From Sulfuritalea sp. (GTDB taxonomy: Bacteria; Pseudomonadota; Gammaproteobacteria; Burkholderiales; Rhodocyclaceae): a stretch of DNA of 16,385 nucleotides. The notes below the pieces were generated by a model, which was not told where the DNA came from, ran no database searches, and was given only the letters and a program-made list of their open reading frames with translations. Location: assembly GCA_026399445.1 (NCBI GenBank), contig JAPLRA010000072.1, forward strand, positions 5,589 through 21,973. Reading direction: 5' to 3'. The translations under genes were made by a program, and so were the position numbers. Positions 1 to 7,709 of the stretch are shown here, piece after piece. Within the stretch, counting starts at the first letter, position 1. Each line of letters starts with the position of its first letter.

Positions 1-1153
1 CGCCCGGCGCACCACTGGCCCGCGCCGCCGCCAGCCGCTCGCGCGCCTCGTCAAGCTTGTTCTGGCGGAGCAGCACCTGGGCGGCGCGCACCTTCGCCGG
101 CATTGCGTGTTCGCCGGCGGCCACCAGATCGTACCAGCGCACGGCTTCCTCGGGACGTCCGGCCTGGTCGGCCATCTGCCCCAGATAGAAGCGGGCGGGA
201 TCCAGATCGCCGCGCCCGATTTCGACGAAACGTTTGAGATGCTGCTCGGCTTCGGTGGCGTCATTGACTTGCAGCGAAAGTATCCCGACGGCGTAAAGCA
301 TGTCCGGATTGTCCGGACTTGCCGACAGCAAACGACGGAACTCGACCCGTGCATCTTCGTAGCGCTTTTCGCTCACCAGGCCCCGGGCATACCCCAGGCG
401 CACATCCTGCGCGCCGGGATTGGCCGCCAGCCATGCTTTCAGAAAATCAAGCTGTGCCGCCCCCTTGGGCAGCAGCTCCGCCTTGAACAATGCCGCCAGT
501 TCCCAGGTCGGCCGCAACTCCAGTGTCCGGGTTATCTCGCTGCGCGCGCGGTCGGCATCGCCCACGCCAACCGCTGCCTGAGCGCGCACCAGGTGGGCTT
601 CGGCTAGATCGGGATACGGCTGTGTCAGTTGATCAAACAGGCGCTGTACCGCCAGTTTGTCTGGATAGCGGGCGAAGGCCCGCACCATTCGAATCAGGGC
701 ATCACCCACGCGCGGCGCCTCCGCTGCCAGATCGCGGGCCAGACTGCCGGCCAGTTCCTCTATGCGTCCGCTGGCAAGCAGCAGGGTCGACAGCATCTGG
801 CGTGCCTGCTGGGAATCGGGCTCAAGGCTCAACCACAGTCGGGCCGCTTCCAGCGCGGAATCGTACTGTCGCGCATGAAAGGCGACCTCGGCGGCGCGGC
901 GCACAATTCGCGGATCGCGCGTGCTCATCGCCAGATCAAGATAAGCGCCGGCCGCAAGCGCGAATTGACCTCGCTGAGCGGCGATTTCGGCGAGCAGGAA
1001 CTGATAGAGAATCTGCCCGGTCAGCTCCTGTTTCGGCAGCCGGTCCTCTTCTTTCGCCTGAACAGGGGCCGGCTGCGCGGCGGGCGCCTGTGCCGAAGCG
1101 CAAGCACTCGCCAACATTAGCAAGAGCGCGAAGATGGATGACAATAAGTTCAT
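1..1153 (-). CDS. Exported tetratricopeptide-repeat protein (3' end outside window)
   Basis: The reverse strand is open from an ATG at 1153 to the left edge, giving the first 384 residues of a longer protein. Residues 1-22 form a signal peptide (MNLLSSIFALLLMLASACAS start). A cysteine lies near its end, but the preceding ASA is a poor lipobox, so ordinary signal peptidase cleavage is as likely as lipidation. The rest is Ala/Leu/Arg-rich helix-turn-helix sequence with TPR-like spacing, for example repeats around residues 60-125 and 255-340 (A-x-W/Y-L pairs, PDNPDMLYAVG, GRPEEAVRWYDLV). No enzyme motif is seen. A periplasmic or outer-membrane scaffolding role is an inference. The start lies only 24 nt from the first conserved MutM codon on the other strand, and no Shine-Dalgarno sequence is visible upstream, so the 5' end shares whatever oddity affects mutM. 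Confidence 0.85.
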   Translation of the reverse strand, partial: MNLLSSIFALLLMLASACASAQAPAAQPAPVQAKEEDRLPKQELTGQILYQFLLAEIAAQRGQFALAAGAYLDLAMSTRDPRIVRRAAEVAFHARQYDSALEAARLWLSLEPDSQQARQMLSTLLLASGRIEELAGSLARDLAAEAPRVGDALIRMVRAFARYPDKLAVQRLFDQLTQPYPDLAEAHLVRAQAAVGVGDADRARSEITRTLELRPTWELAALFKAELLPKGAAQLDFLKAWLAANPGAQDVRLGYARGLVSEKRYEDARVEFRRLLSASPDNPDMLYAVGILSLQVNDATEAEQHLKRFVEIGRGDLDPARFYLGQMADQAGRPEEAVRWYDLVAAGEHAMPAKVRAAQVLLRQNKLDEARERLAAARASGAPG

Positions 1154-1992
1154 GGGCGAGGTACCTGGGCGGAACACTGCCCGAAGTCGAGGTTACCCGT
1201 CGCGGCATTGCGCCGATTTTGACCGGGGGCCGGGTCTCCGGCGTCATTGTCCGAACACCGGCACTGCGCTATCCGCTGCCTCCGGATTTGCAGCGGACGC
1301 TCGCCGGATCCCGCTTGGCCGAGGTCAGCCGCCGCGGCAAATACCTGTTGCTGGACTTCGACCACGGGCATTTGCTGATCCACCTGGGCATGTCCGGCAG
1401 CTTGCGGCTGGTCCCCGCCACCCTTGCCGCCGAAAAACATGATCACTTCGATCTGGTGTTCGCCATCAAGGGAAAATCCGTGGCCTTGCGTCTGCGGGAT
1501 CCCCGTCGTTTCGGCGCAATTCTCTGGCTGCAGGGCGATCCGCTGACGCATCCGCTGCTGGCCGTGCTCGGTGTCGAGCCGCTGACGGAAGAATTCAGCG
1601 CCACGTGGCTCAGGAAGGAATTCGCCGGACTCTCGGCGGCGATCAAGCCCACCCTGATGGATAGCCATCGCGTCGTCGGCATTGGCAACATCTATGCATC
1701 GGAAAGCCTGTTTCGCGCCGGGATCGATCCTCGCACCGCTGCCGGGCGGGTTTCCCTGAAACGCCTTGAACGTCTGGTGCCCGCGATCAAGGCAACGCTC
1801 GCTGCCGCGATCGCCGCCGGTGGCAGCAGCCTGCGCGACTTCATTCAGTCCGACGGAAGTTCGGGCTATTTCCAGCAGCAGTATTTCGTCTATGGCCGCA
1901 GCGGCCAGCCCTGTCTCGTTTGTGGCCGCCCGATCAGGGAACTGCGGCAGGGGCAGCGCGCAACATTCTTTTGCGCCCGCTGCCAGCGCTAG
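1138..1992 (+). CDS. mutM: Formamidopyrimidine-DNA glycosylase (Fpg/MutM) with abnormal N-terminus
   Basis: This is the base-excision repair glycosylase/AP lyase that removes 8-oxoguanine and formamidopyrimidines. From codon 1177 the protein is collinear with the family: LPEVEVTRRG, the beta-hairpin lysine (RRGKYLLL), the LRDPRRFG loop, the H2TH segment GIGNIYASESLFRAGIDP, and a C-terminal zinc finger with two CxxC pairs (CLVC, CARC). From 1177 to the stop is 271 residues, close to the usual 269-275. The family begins Met-Pro-Glu-Leu-Pro-Glu, and the proline becomes the N-terminal nucleophile. Here the codons before Leu-Pro-Glu read Gly-Gly-Thr, and the only in-frame ATG close by is 1138, which would add about a dozen unrelated residues and overlap the divergent TPR start. 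No SD sequence supports it. The family call is certain. The start, and whether the enzyme works, are not. Confidence 0.9.
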   Translation: MTISSWARYLGGTLPEVEVTRRGIAPILTGGRVSGVIVRTPALRYPLPPDLQRTLAGSRLAEVSRRGKYLLLDFDHGHLLIHLGMSGSLRLVPATLAAEKHDHFDLVFAIKGKSVALRLRDPRRFGAILWLQGDPLTHPLLAVLGVEPLTEEFSATWLRKEFAGLSAAIKPTLMDSHRVVGIGNIYASESLFRAGIDPRTAAGRVSLKRLERLVPAIKATLAAAIAAGGSSLRDFIQSDGSSGYFQQQYFVYGRSGQPCLVCGRPIRELRQGQRATFFCARCQR

Positions 1993-2026
1993 CATCCAAC
2001 CTGAAGTCGGCCGCGCGACTCTTTCC

Positions 2027-2275
2027 TTACTTCGCGGTCAGCTGAAGAAACTTGGCCATCAACTGGTCTTTCGATTCCGCGTGATCGGGGTCGTCCGGAA
2101 TGCAATCGACCGGGCAGACTTCGCGGCACTGCGGCGTATCGAAGTGCCCGACGCACTCGGTGCATTTGTTGGGATCGATGATGTAGATTTCATCGCCCTG
2201 CGAAATCGCGTTGTTCGGGCACTCAGGCTCGCAAACATCGCAGTTGATGCATTCGTCGGTGATCATCAGGGACAT
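2027..2275 (-). CDS. yfhL: YfhL-type 2[4Fe-4S] ferredoxin
   Basis: A small cytosolic electron carrier of 82 residues. The first cluster motif is C9-x2-C12-x2-C15-x3-C19-P. The second is C38-x2-C41-x8-C50-x3-C54-P, with the eight-residue insert and a short acidic C-terminal helix typical of the Allochromatium/YfhL ferredoxin group. All eight ligands are present, plus an extra Cys58. The ATG at 2275 has a good AAAGGA ribosome-binding site. It is the last gene of the minus-strand operon, 30 nt after coaD, an association common in proteobacteria. Its redox partner cannot be read from the sequence. Confidence 0.93.
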   Translation of the reverse strand: MSLMITDECINCDVCEPECPNNAISQGDEIYIIDPNKCTECVGHFDTPQCREVCPVDCIPDDPDHAESKDQLMAKFLQLTAK

Positions 2276-2305
2276 GACTTTTTCCTTTGGGCGTTCTCTG
2301 AAATT

Positions 2306-2797
2306 TCAGTTGCGGTGCTGAATCTTCGCGGCGAGTCGTTGCTGAACCAGTGGCGGAACAAACTTGGAGACATCACCGCCGAGCGAAGCGATTTCGCGCA
2401 CGATGGTCGCCGACACGAACATGTACTGATCCGACGGGGTGAGGAACACCGTCTCGACATCCGGATAGAGATTGCGGTTCATGCCCGCCATCTGAAATTC
2501 GTATTCGAAGTCCGACACGGCGCGCAAACCGCGCATGATCACGCTGGCGCCATGCTGGCGCATGAAATCCATGAGCAGACAATCGAAGCCATGAATCTCG
2601 ACATTGGGATAGCCGGTCAGCACCTCGCGCGCTATTTCGACGCGCTCTGCCAGAGAAAACAGGGGGCGCTTGCTGTGGCTCTCGGCAACGCCGATGATGA
2701 CGCGCTCGAACAGGGTCGACGCGCGTCGCACGAGATCCTCGTGACCGCTGGTGAGGGGATCAAAGGGCCCCGGATAAACGGCAATGCTTTTGCTCAT
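2306..2797 (-). CDS. coaD: Phosphopantetheine adenylyltransferase (PPAT)
   Basis: Catalyses the penultimate step of coenzyme A synthesis: 4'-phosphopantetheine + ATP to dephospho-CoA + PPi. The 163-residue length is normal. Visible motifs are the nucleotidyltransferase T-x-G-H motif (TSGH, residues 16-19), IMRGLRAVSDFEYE in the middle, and SATIVREIASLGGDVSKF near the C-terminus. The start ATG overlaps the rsmD stop by 4 nt (ATGA), so translation is probably coupled. One oddity: the strongly conserved PG-[T/S]-FDP loop reads YPGPFDP, with Pro at residue 11 in place of the hydroxyl residue that contacts substrate in characterised enzymes. Confidence 0.96.
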   Translation of the reverse strand: MSKSIAVYPGPFDPLTSGHEDLVRRASTLFERVIIGVAESHSKRPLFSLAERVEIAREVLTGYPNVEIHGFDCLLMDFMRQHGASVIMRGLRAVSDFEYEFQMAGMNRNLYPDVETVFLTPSDQYMFVSATIVREIASLGGDVSKFVPPLVQQRLAAKIQHRN

Positions 2798-3327
2798 GCC
2801 TGCTCCAGCAGGTGAAAGAAAACCTGGCCGGCTCGCCCCTGCTTCACGACCGACCAGCGACCCAGCCGCTCCAGAGGCGCCTCGGCCTCTGCGTACAGCC
2901 TCGCGCCCGGTGCTACCAGTTCATCCAGCCGGGGCTCGATTCGCGCCAGCCAGCCCTGCCCATACGGCGGATCGAGAAACACCAGATCGAAACGCCAACC
3001 AGACGAGGGGACGAATTTTAGCGCATCGCAGCAAAATAGTTCCATTCGCGGACACGCGAAGCCATCGGCATGTTTCTTCAGTGCCGTGAATGCCGGACGC
3101 GAATGCTCGACCAGCGCGACAAAGTCCGCCCCACGTGAAGCCGCCTCGAAGCCGAGAATTCCGCTACCGGCGAACAGGTCGAGGCACGCAAGCCCGCTCA
3201 GATCCTGTCCCAGCCAGTTGAACAAGGTCTCACGCACACTGTCCGGCGTCGGCCGCAACCCAGGGGCGTCTGGCACTTGAACCAGACGGCTGCGCCATTC
3301 ACCACCGGTGATGCGGATGCGGCTCAA
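2794..3327 (-). CDS. rsmD: 16S rRNA (guanine966-N2)-methyltransferase RsmD
   Basis: A SAM-dependent methyltransferase that modifies G966 of 16S rRNA in the 30S subunit. Its 177 residues carry the N-terminal RIxGGxWRxR element (IRITGGEWRSR), an RPTPDSVRETLFNWL segment, the SAM-binding motif DLFAGSGILGFEAASRGA and the catalytic motif LDPPYG. The start is a TTG at 3327, fixed by the conserved N-terminus. It sits 3 nt after the stop of the upstream M16 gene without a clear SD sequence, which fits translational coupling. The 3' end overlaps coaD. Confidence 0.95.
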   Translation of the reverse strand: MSRIRITGGEWRSRLVQVPDAPGLRPTPDSVRETLFNWLGQDLSGLACLDLFAGSGILGFEAASRGADFVALVEHSRPAFTALKKHADGFACPRMELFCCDALKFVPSSGWRFDLVFLDPPYGQGWLARIEPRLDELVAPGARLYAEAEAPLERLGRWSVVKQGRAGQVFFHLLEQA

Positions 3328-3330
3328 GGC

Positions 3331-4620
3331 TCAATCAGCAGCAACGATGACCGTAACAAGATTTTCGGCCTTTACGTGGCGGGCAAACGCGGCTTTCACC
3401 TGCTCGGCCGTGACGGCTTTCACCTTGGCCGGAAAATCGTCGAGATAGGTCAGCGGCAATCCGTAGAAACCAATCGCAGAAAGATAACCGAGCAACTTCG
3501 CGTTGCTGTCCATGCGCAGTGCCAGACCATCGACCATGTTCTTCTTGGCCGCCGCCAACTCTTTCGGCGTCGGACCTTTGGCGATGTAGTCGGTAAGCAC
3601 TTCATCCACCACTTTCAGCGCATCGGGAACCTGCTCGCGCTTGGTTTGCAACCCGATCTCGAACGGGCCCTCGAGTTTGCGCGGCGCGAAGTAGGAATAC
3701 ACGCTGTAGGCATAGCCGCGCTTTTCGCGAACTTCCTTCATCAGCCGCGAAACGAAGCCGCCGCCACCCAGAGTGTAGTTCCCTACCAGCAGCGGAAAAT
3801 AATCCGCGTCGCTGCGCCGGATGGCCGGCAATCCGATATGGATATGGCTTTGCGCAGCCGGATGGGCAATCTTGATCGTGCCACGCAGCGGCTTCTTCAC
3901 TGCCGGCGGCACAAGGTTGCCGCCCCCTGCGGGAAGCGCTTCGGTGAGTCGCTGGGCGATGGCCTCGGCCTCGGCTCGCGACACGTCGCCGATGATCGAA
4001 ACAATAGCGCCCTGCGCCCCATAGTGCTGACGGTGAAATGCCACGAGATCCTCGCGCGTGATGGTGCCGACGCTGTCCACGGTCGGACTGACGCCGTAGG
4101 AATGATCAGGATAGATCGCGGCGGCGAAGCGCTTTCCGGCAATGGCATCGGGGCGAGTCTCCGCTTCGCGGATGCTGGCGATGGTGCGTCCTCGTTCGCG
4201 CTCCAGCACCGATTGCGGGAAAGTCGGCGCTGACAACACGGCGCGCATCAGCCCGAGCGCGGCGTCGCGCTCCATGGCTGAGGCAAGAGTGCGCAGACTG
4301 ACGCTGGCGCGATCGCTGTCGGCGCCTCCGCCCAGCCGCGCGCCGATGTCGACCAGGCGCCCGGCAATCTGTTCTTCATCGAGATCGCCGGCGCCAGCCT
4401 CCAGCAGGCCTTGTGTAAGACCGGCGAGGCCGGCCTTGGCCGCCGGAACGTAGACGCCGCCGGCGGGGAAATCGATCTGCACGTCGAGGATGGGCAGCAC
4501 CCGCGTCTCGACGAAATACACCTTTGCGCCGGAAGGCGCGATCCAGTGCTCGATCCTGACTCCGGCGAGGGCGAATGTCGACGTCAGGGACGCCAGCAGC
4601 AGAACAATCAGGGTACGCAT
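3331..4620 (-). CDS. Non-catalytic M16-family peptidase subunit, exported
   Basis: A 429-residue insulinase-fold (M16B) protein with an N-terminal signal peptide (residues 1-19, ending TFALA), so periplasmic. At the position of the HxxEH zinc motif it reads AGLAGLTQGLLEAG, so it cannot bind zinc in the usual way. It keeps the C-terminal-domain Arg/Tyr motif (REKRGYAYSVYSYF, about residues 297-310) that binds substrate across the dimer interface. In characterised two-gene M16B pairs, one subunit carries zinc and the other the R/Y pair. The upstream neighbour is the zinc-bearing partner, and their stop and start overlap by one base (TGATG). The heterodimer is therefore a well-supported inference. 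Substrate unknown. Confidence 0.92.
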   Translation of the reverse strand: MRTLIVLLLASLTSTFALAGVRIEHWIAPSGAKVYFVETRVLPILDVQIDFPAGGVYVPAAKAGLAGLTQGLLEAGAGDLDEEQIAGRLVDIGARLGGGADSDRASVSLRTLASAMERDAALGLMRAVLSAPTFPQSVLERERGRTIASIREAETRPDAIAGKRFAAAIYPDHSYGVSPTVDSVGTITREDLVAFHRQHYGAQGAIVSIIGDVSRAEAEAIAQRLTEALPAGGGNLVPPAVKKPLRGTIKIAHPAAQSHIHIGLPAIRRSDADYFPLLVGNYTLGGGGFVSRLMKEVREKRGYAYSVYSYFAPRKLEGPFEIGLQTKREQVPDALKVVDEVLTDYIAKGPTPKELAAAKKNMVDGLALRMDSNAKLLGYLSAIGFYGLPLTYLDDFPAKVKAVTAEQVKAAFARHVKAENLVTVIVAAD

Positions 4621-5984
4621 CAGTGCCTCACTGCCGCGGCGGGCTTCTTCGGTTTGCTTTGATCGACGGGTTGCGGATCGAGCACGGCGATGGAGAGCGT
4701 GTCGTCCTTGAAGTACTTCTTCGCCACGGCCTGCACCTCTTCCGCCGTCACACTCTTGATTTTTTCCAGCAGGGTGTCGATGTCGCGCCAGGACTGCCCC
4801 ACGGCCTCGGCGCCACCAATCTCCATGGCTTGTGCCATGAGCGAATCGCGTTTGTAGACCTGCGCCGCGACGGACTGGATCTTGACCCGGTTGAGTTCCT
4901 CGGCCGACACGCCCTCGTCCTGAACACGCTTGATTTCGGCGCGCAGCGCGGCTTCCAGTTCGGCAATGGTCTTGCCTTCGGCCGGCTGCCCGTCAAGAAT
5001 GAAGCTCGCTTCGCCGCGCAGCGTGGGGTCGTAGCCGGCACCGGCCGACTGCGCGACGCGACTGCCGCGCACCAGATTTTTGGCAAAGCGCGAGGCGTCA
5101 TGACCGTCGAGCACGGTCGCCAGCACGTCCAGGGCATACGGATCACGATCCTTCTGCACGTCGCGCAGCTTGGGCGCCTTCCACGCCATGGACAGGTAGG
5201 GCAGTTTGGCCGGCGCCTTGACGCTCACGCGGCGGATGCCCACCTGCTCGGGTTCGTTCTGCGGCTTGCGTTCGGGCAAGGCGTGCGGCTTGTGCGGCCC
5301 GTAGTACTTCTGGGCCAGACGGAATACTTCGCGATGATCGACATCACCCACGACGACGACGTATGCATTGTTCGGCGCATACCACTGCCGGTACCATTCG
5401 CGCGCATCCTGCCAGGTCATGTGCTCGAGATCATCCATCCAGCCGATGATCGGACGTCGGTAGGGATGTGCCTGGAACACCAGCGAATTCAGGGCTTCGT
5501 GCACCAGTGCATGCGGATTGTCATCAGTGCGCAGCCGCCGTTCCTCCATCACCACCTTGATCTCGGCCGCAAACTCCTTGGCATCCAGCGTCAGGTTCGC
5601 CATGCGGTCCGCTTCGAGCTGCATCATCTCGGGCAAGGCGGCCTTCGGCACGATCTGGAAGTAGGCCGTGTAGTCGCGACTGGTGAAGGCGTTGTCGCGT
5701 CCGCCGGCCTCAGCCACCCGCTTGTTGAATTCACCCGAGCGAAGATTCTTGGTGCCCTTGAACATCAGGTGCTCCAGCGCATGAGCGACACCCGAGGTGC
5801 CGTCCTTTTCGTCCATGCTGCCGGCGCGGTACCAGACCATATGCACCGCCGTCGGCGCCCGGCGGTCTTCCTTGACGATGACGCGCAAGCCGTTGGCCAG
5901 CTTTGTTTCAAACGGATTGGCAAAAGTCGGCGCTGGCGACACGGCGAAAGCCAGAACAACTGAGGCGGCAAGCAATGGTTTCAT
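4620..5984 (-). CDS. Catalytic M16-family zinc metallopeptidase, exported
   Basis: A 454-residue periplasmic M16B peptidase. The start was set at ATG 5984 because it begins a clear signal peptide (MKPLLAASVVLAFAVSPAP, cleavage near Ala22) directly before the conserved L-x-NGLRVIV strand. Reading upstream of 5984 only enters sequence antisense to ftsY and ftsE. The zinc site is H68-x2-E71-H72 (HALEH) with the third ligand at Glu147/148 in VVMEERR. The C-terminal half lacks the R/Y substrate-binding motif found in the downstream partner, so the pair is complementary. It is the first gene of a five-gene operon ending with the ferredoxin, and is divergent from ftsY. Confidence 0.94.
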   Translation of the reverse strand: MKPLLAASVVLAFAVSPAPTFANPFETKLANGLRVIVKEDRRAPTAVHMVWYRAGSMDEKDGTSGVAHALEHLMFKGTKNLRSGEFNKRVAEAGGRDNAFTSRDYTAYFQIVPKAALPEMMQLEADRMANLTLDAKEFAAEIKVVMEERRLRTDDNPHALVHEALNSLVFQAHPYRRPIIGWMDDLEHMTWQDAREWYRQWYAPNNAYVVVVGDVDHREVFRLAQKYYGPHKPHALPERKPQNEPEQVGIRRVSVKAPAKLPYLSMAWKAPKLRDVQKDRDPYALDVLATVLDGHDASRFAKNLVRGSRVAQSAGAGYDPTLRGEASFILDGQPAEGKTIAELEAALRAEIKRVQDEGVSAEELNRVKIQSVAAQVYKRDSLMAQAMEIGGAEAVGQSWRDIDTLLEKIKSVTAEEVQAVAKKYFKDDTLSIAVLDPQPVDQSKPKKPAAAVRH

Positions 5985-5992
5985 GGGTTTTC

Positions 5993-6023
5993 TTGAGGGG
6001 GCTAAAAGGGCTTCTGTTAAAAT
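5993..6023 (+). promoter_or_regulatory. Possible sigma-70 promoter for ftsY
   Basis: In the 88-bp gap between the divergent M16 and ftsY starts, TTGAGG (5993-5998) and TAAAAT (6018-6023) resemble -35 and -10 boxes, but the spacer of 19 bp is long. This AT-richer patch is the only plausible plus-strand promoter in the gap. No clear counterpart could be fixed for the minus strand. Confidence 0.3.
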
Positions 6024-6072
6024 TCCTAACTCGCGCATCTTAGCGCGGCTCCTGCTTGTGACCGCATCCCGC

Positions 6073-7065
6073 ATGTTTGGTTTCCTGAAGACTAAGGACG
6101 ATCCCGCCGCCCCGGCCTCCACAACCACGGCGCCGCGTGCGTCGTGGAGCGAACGCCTCAAGGCTGGTCTTTCACGCACCCGCGACACGCTCAACACCCC
6201 GCTGACCGAGCTCTTCAGCCGGGCGAAGATCGACGACGAGCTGCTCGATGACCTGGAAACCACGCTGCTGATGGCGGATTGCGGCGTCGACGCGACGCAC
6301 TGGCTGCTGGCGGAGCTCAAGGCCACCGTCAAGCGCGATAAGCTGGAAACCCCTGCCCAACTGCGTTCGGCGCTGACAAAAGGCCTGCAGACCCTGCTCG
6401 CGCCCCTTGAACAGCCGCTCGACGCCAGCGGCCACCAGCCCTTCGTGATCATGATTGCGGGCGTCAACGGCGCCGGCAAAACCACTTCCATCGGCAAGCT
6501 GGCCAAGCACTTCCAGAGCCAGGGCAAAAGCGTGTTGCTGGCCGCCGGCGACACCTTTCGCGCCGCGGCCCGCGAGCAACTGACGGCCTGGGGCGAACGA
6601 AATGGCGTCATGGTCATCGCCCAGGAATCCGGCGATCCGGCGGCGGTGGTGTTCGACGCCATCAACGCCGCCCGTGCCCGCAAGATCGACGTTGTCCTGG
6701 CCGACACCGCGGGCCGCCTGCCGACGCAACTCCATCTGATGGAAGAGATCGCCAAGATACGCCGCGTGATCCAGAAGGCCCATGACACGGGGCCCCACGA
6801 AGTCTTGCTGGTGCTCGACGCCAACATCGGCCAGAACGCCGTGCAGCAGGTCAAGGCCTTCGACAAGGCGATCGGCGTGACCGGGCTGGTGATCACCAAG
6901 CTCGACGGTACGGCCAAGGGCGGCGTGCTCGCCGCCATCGCCCGCCAGTGTCCCAAGCCGGTGCGCTTCATCGGCGTCGGCGAAGGTATCGATGACCTGC
7001 AGGCGTTCCGTGCCGACGAGTTCGTCGAGGCGCTGTTGGGGTCTGCACCGGGTCCCTCGTCATGA
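6073..7065 (+). CDS. ftsY: Signal recognition particle receptor FtsY
   Basis: The SRP receptor GTPase that docks ribosome-SRP complexes at the inner membrane for co-translational insertion. The 330-residue protein begins MFGFLK, and its acidic A domain is very short compared with E. coli. The N domain is four-helical (residues ~20-110). The G domain shows G1 GVNGAGKTTS (from residue 130), DTFRAAAREQL, G3 DTAGRLPT, G4 TKLDGTAKGG and the closing GVGEGIDDLQAF. The ATG at 6073 was chosen because the upstream in-frame sequence is antisense to the M16 signal peptide. No good SD sequence precedes it. The stop overlaps the ftsE start by 4 nt (ATGA). Confidence 0.97.
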   Translation: MFGFLKTKDDPAAPASTTTAPRASWSERLKAGLSRTRDTLNTPLTELFSRAKIDDELLDDLETTLLMADCGVDATHWLLAELKATVKRDKLETPAQLRSALTKGLQTLLAPLEQPLDASGHQPFVIMIAGVNGAGKTTSIGKLAKHFQSQGKSVLLAAGDTFRAAAREQLTAWGERNGVMVIAQESGDPAAVVFDAINAARARKIDVVLADTAGRLPTQLHLMEEIAKIRRVIQKAHDTGPHEVLLVLDANIGQNAVQQVKAFDKAIGVTGLVITKLDGTAKGGVLAAIARQCPKPVRFIGVGEGIDDLQAFRADEFVEALLGSAPGPSS

Positions 7066-7709
7066 TCCGCTTCGACCGCGTTTCCAAGCGTTACCCGCCG
7101 GGCCTCGATGCGCTGTCGGATCTCAGCTTCGAGGTAACGGAACGCGAAATGGTGATTGTCAGCGGCCACTCGGGCGCGGGAAAATCGACCTTGCTCAAGC
7201 TGATTGCCGCGGTGGAAAAGCCCACCGGCGGAGCGGTGCTGGTCGGCGGCCAGAATGTGGGCGGACTGGCCCGATCGGCCCTGCCTTTTCTGCGCCGGCG
7301 CATCGGCATGGTGTTCCAGGATCAGAAACTGCTGTTCGATCGCAGCGTGTTCGACAACGTCATGCTGCCCTTGTCGATCGCCGGGTTTCCGCCGAAGGAT
7401 GCGGCCATGCGTGTTCGCGCGGCGCTGGACAAGGTCGGTCTTGCCAGCCGCGAGAAAGCCCTGCCGGTCATGCTCTCGGGTGGAGAACAGCAGCGCCTGG
7501 CGATCGCCCGCGCCGTGGTGAATCGGCCGAGCCTGCTGCTGGCCGATGAACCCACCGCCCATCTCGACAGCGAAACAGCGGCGGATGTGGCGCGAATCTT
7601 CCACGAGTTCCACCATGTCGGCGTTACGCTGCTGATCGCCACCTATGCCAATGAGCTGTTCCCCGGGGCGCGGCCGCTGCAGCTCGATCACGGAAGGCTG
7701 GTGTCGTGA
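7062..7709 (+). CDS. ftsE: Cell-division ATP-binding protein FtsE, switch His replaced
   Basis: The cytoplasmic ABC ATPase partner of FtsX; the complex activates peptidoglycan hydrolases at the septum. The 215 residues show Walker A GHSGAGKST (35-43), a Q-loop (QDQKLLFDRSVFDNV), signature LSGGEQQR (138-145) and Walker B LLLADEPT with D162/E163. The H-loop, normally ATHD after the VTVL strand, reads ATYA with Tyr195, so the switch histidine that contacts the ATP gamma-phosphate is absent. Everything else looks intact. It is translationally coupled on both sides: ATGA with ftsY, GTGA with ftsX. Confidence 0.95.
   Translation: MIRFDRVSKRYPPGLDALSDLSFEVTEREMVIVSGHSGAGKSTLLKLIAAVEKPTGGAVLVGGQNVGGLARSALPFLRRRIGMVFQDQKLLFDRSVFDNVMLPLSIAGFPPKDAAMRVRAALDKVGLASREKALPVMLSGGEQQRLAIARAVVNRPSLLLADEPTAHLDSETAADVARIFHEFHHVGVTLLIATYANELFPGARPLQLDHGRLVS

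Noticed and set aside
490..1137. Upstream extension of the mutM frame to 490
   Set aside because: It is antisense to the TPR gene and is Arg/Pro-rich without family similarity. MutM never carries such an N-terminal domain.
2005..2020. AGTCG/CGACT stem between the convergent mutM and ferredoxin ends as a terminator
   Set aside because: Only 5 bp with a 6-nt loop and CTTTCC instead of a T-run; too weak to call.
2298..2309. 12-bp palindrome CTGAAATTTCAG at the coaD stop
   Set aside because: It overlaps the coaD stop and lies inside an operon; a single short palindrome of this size is plausible by chance.
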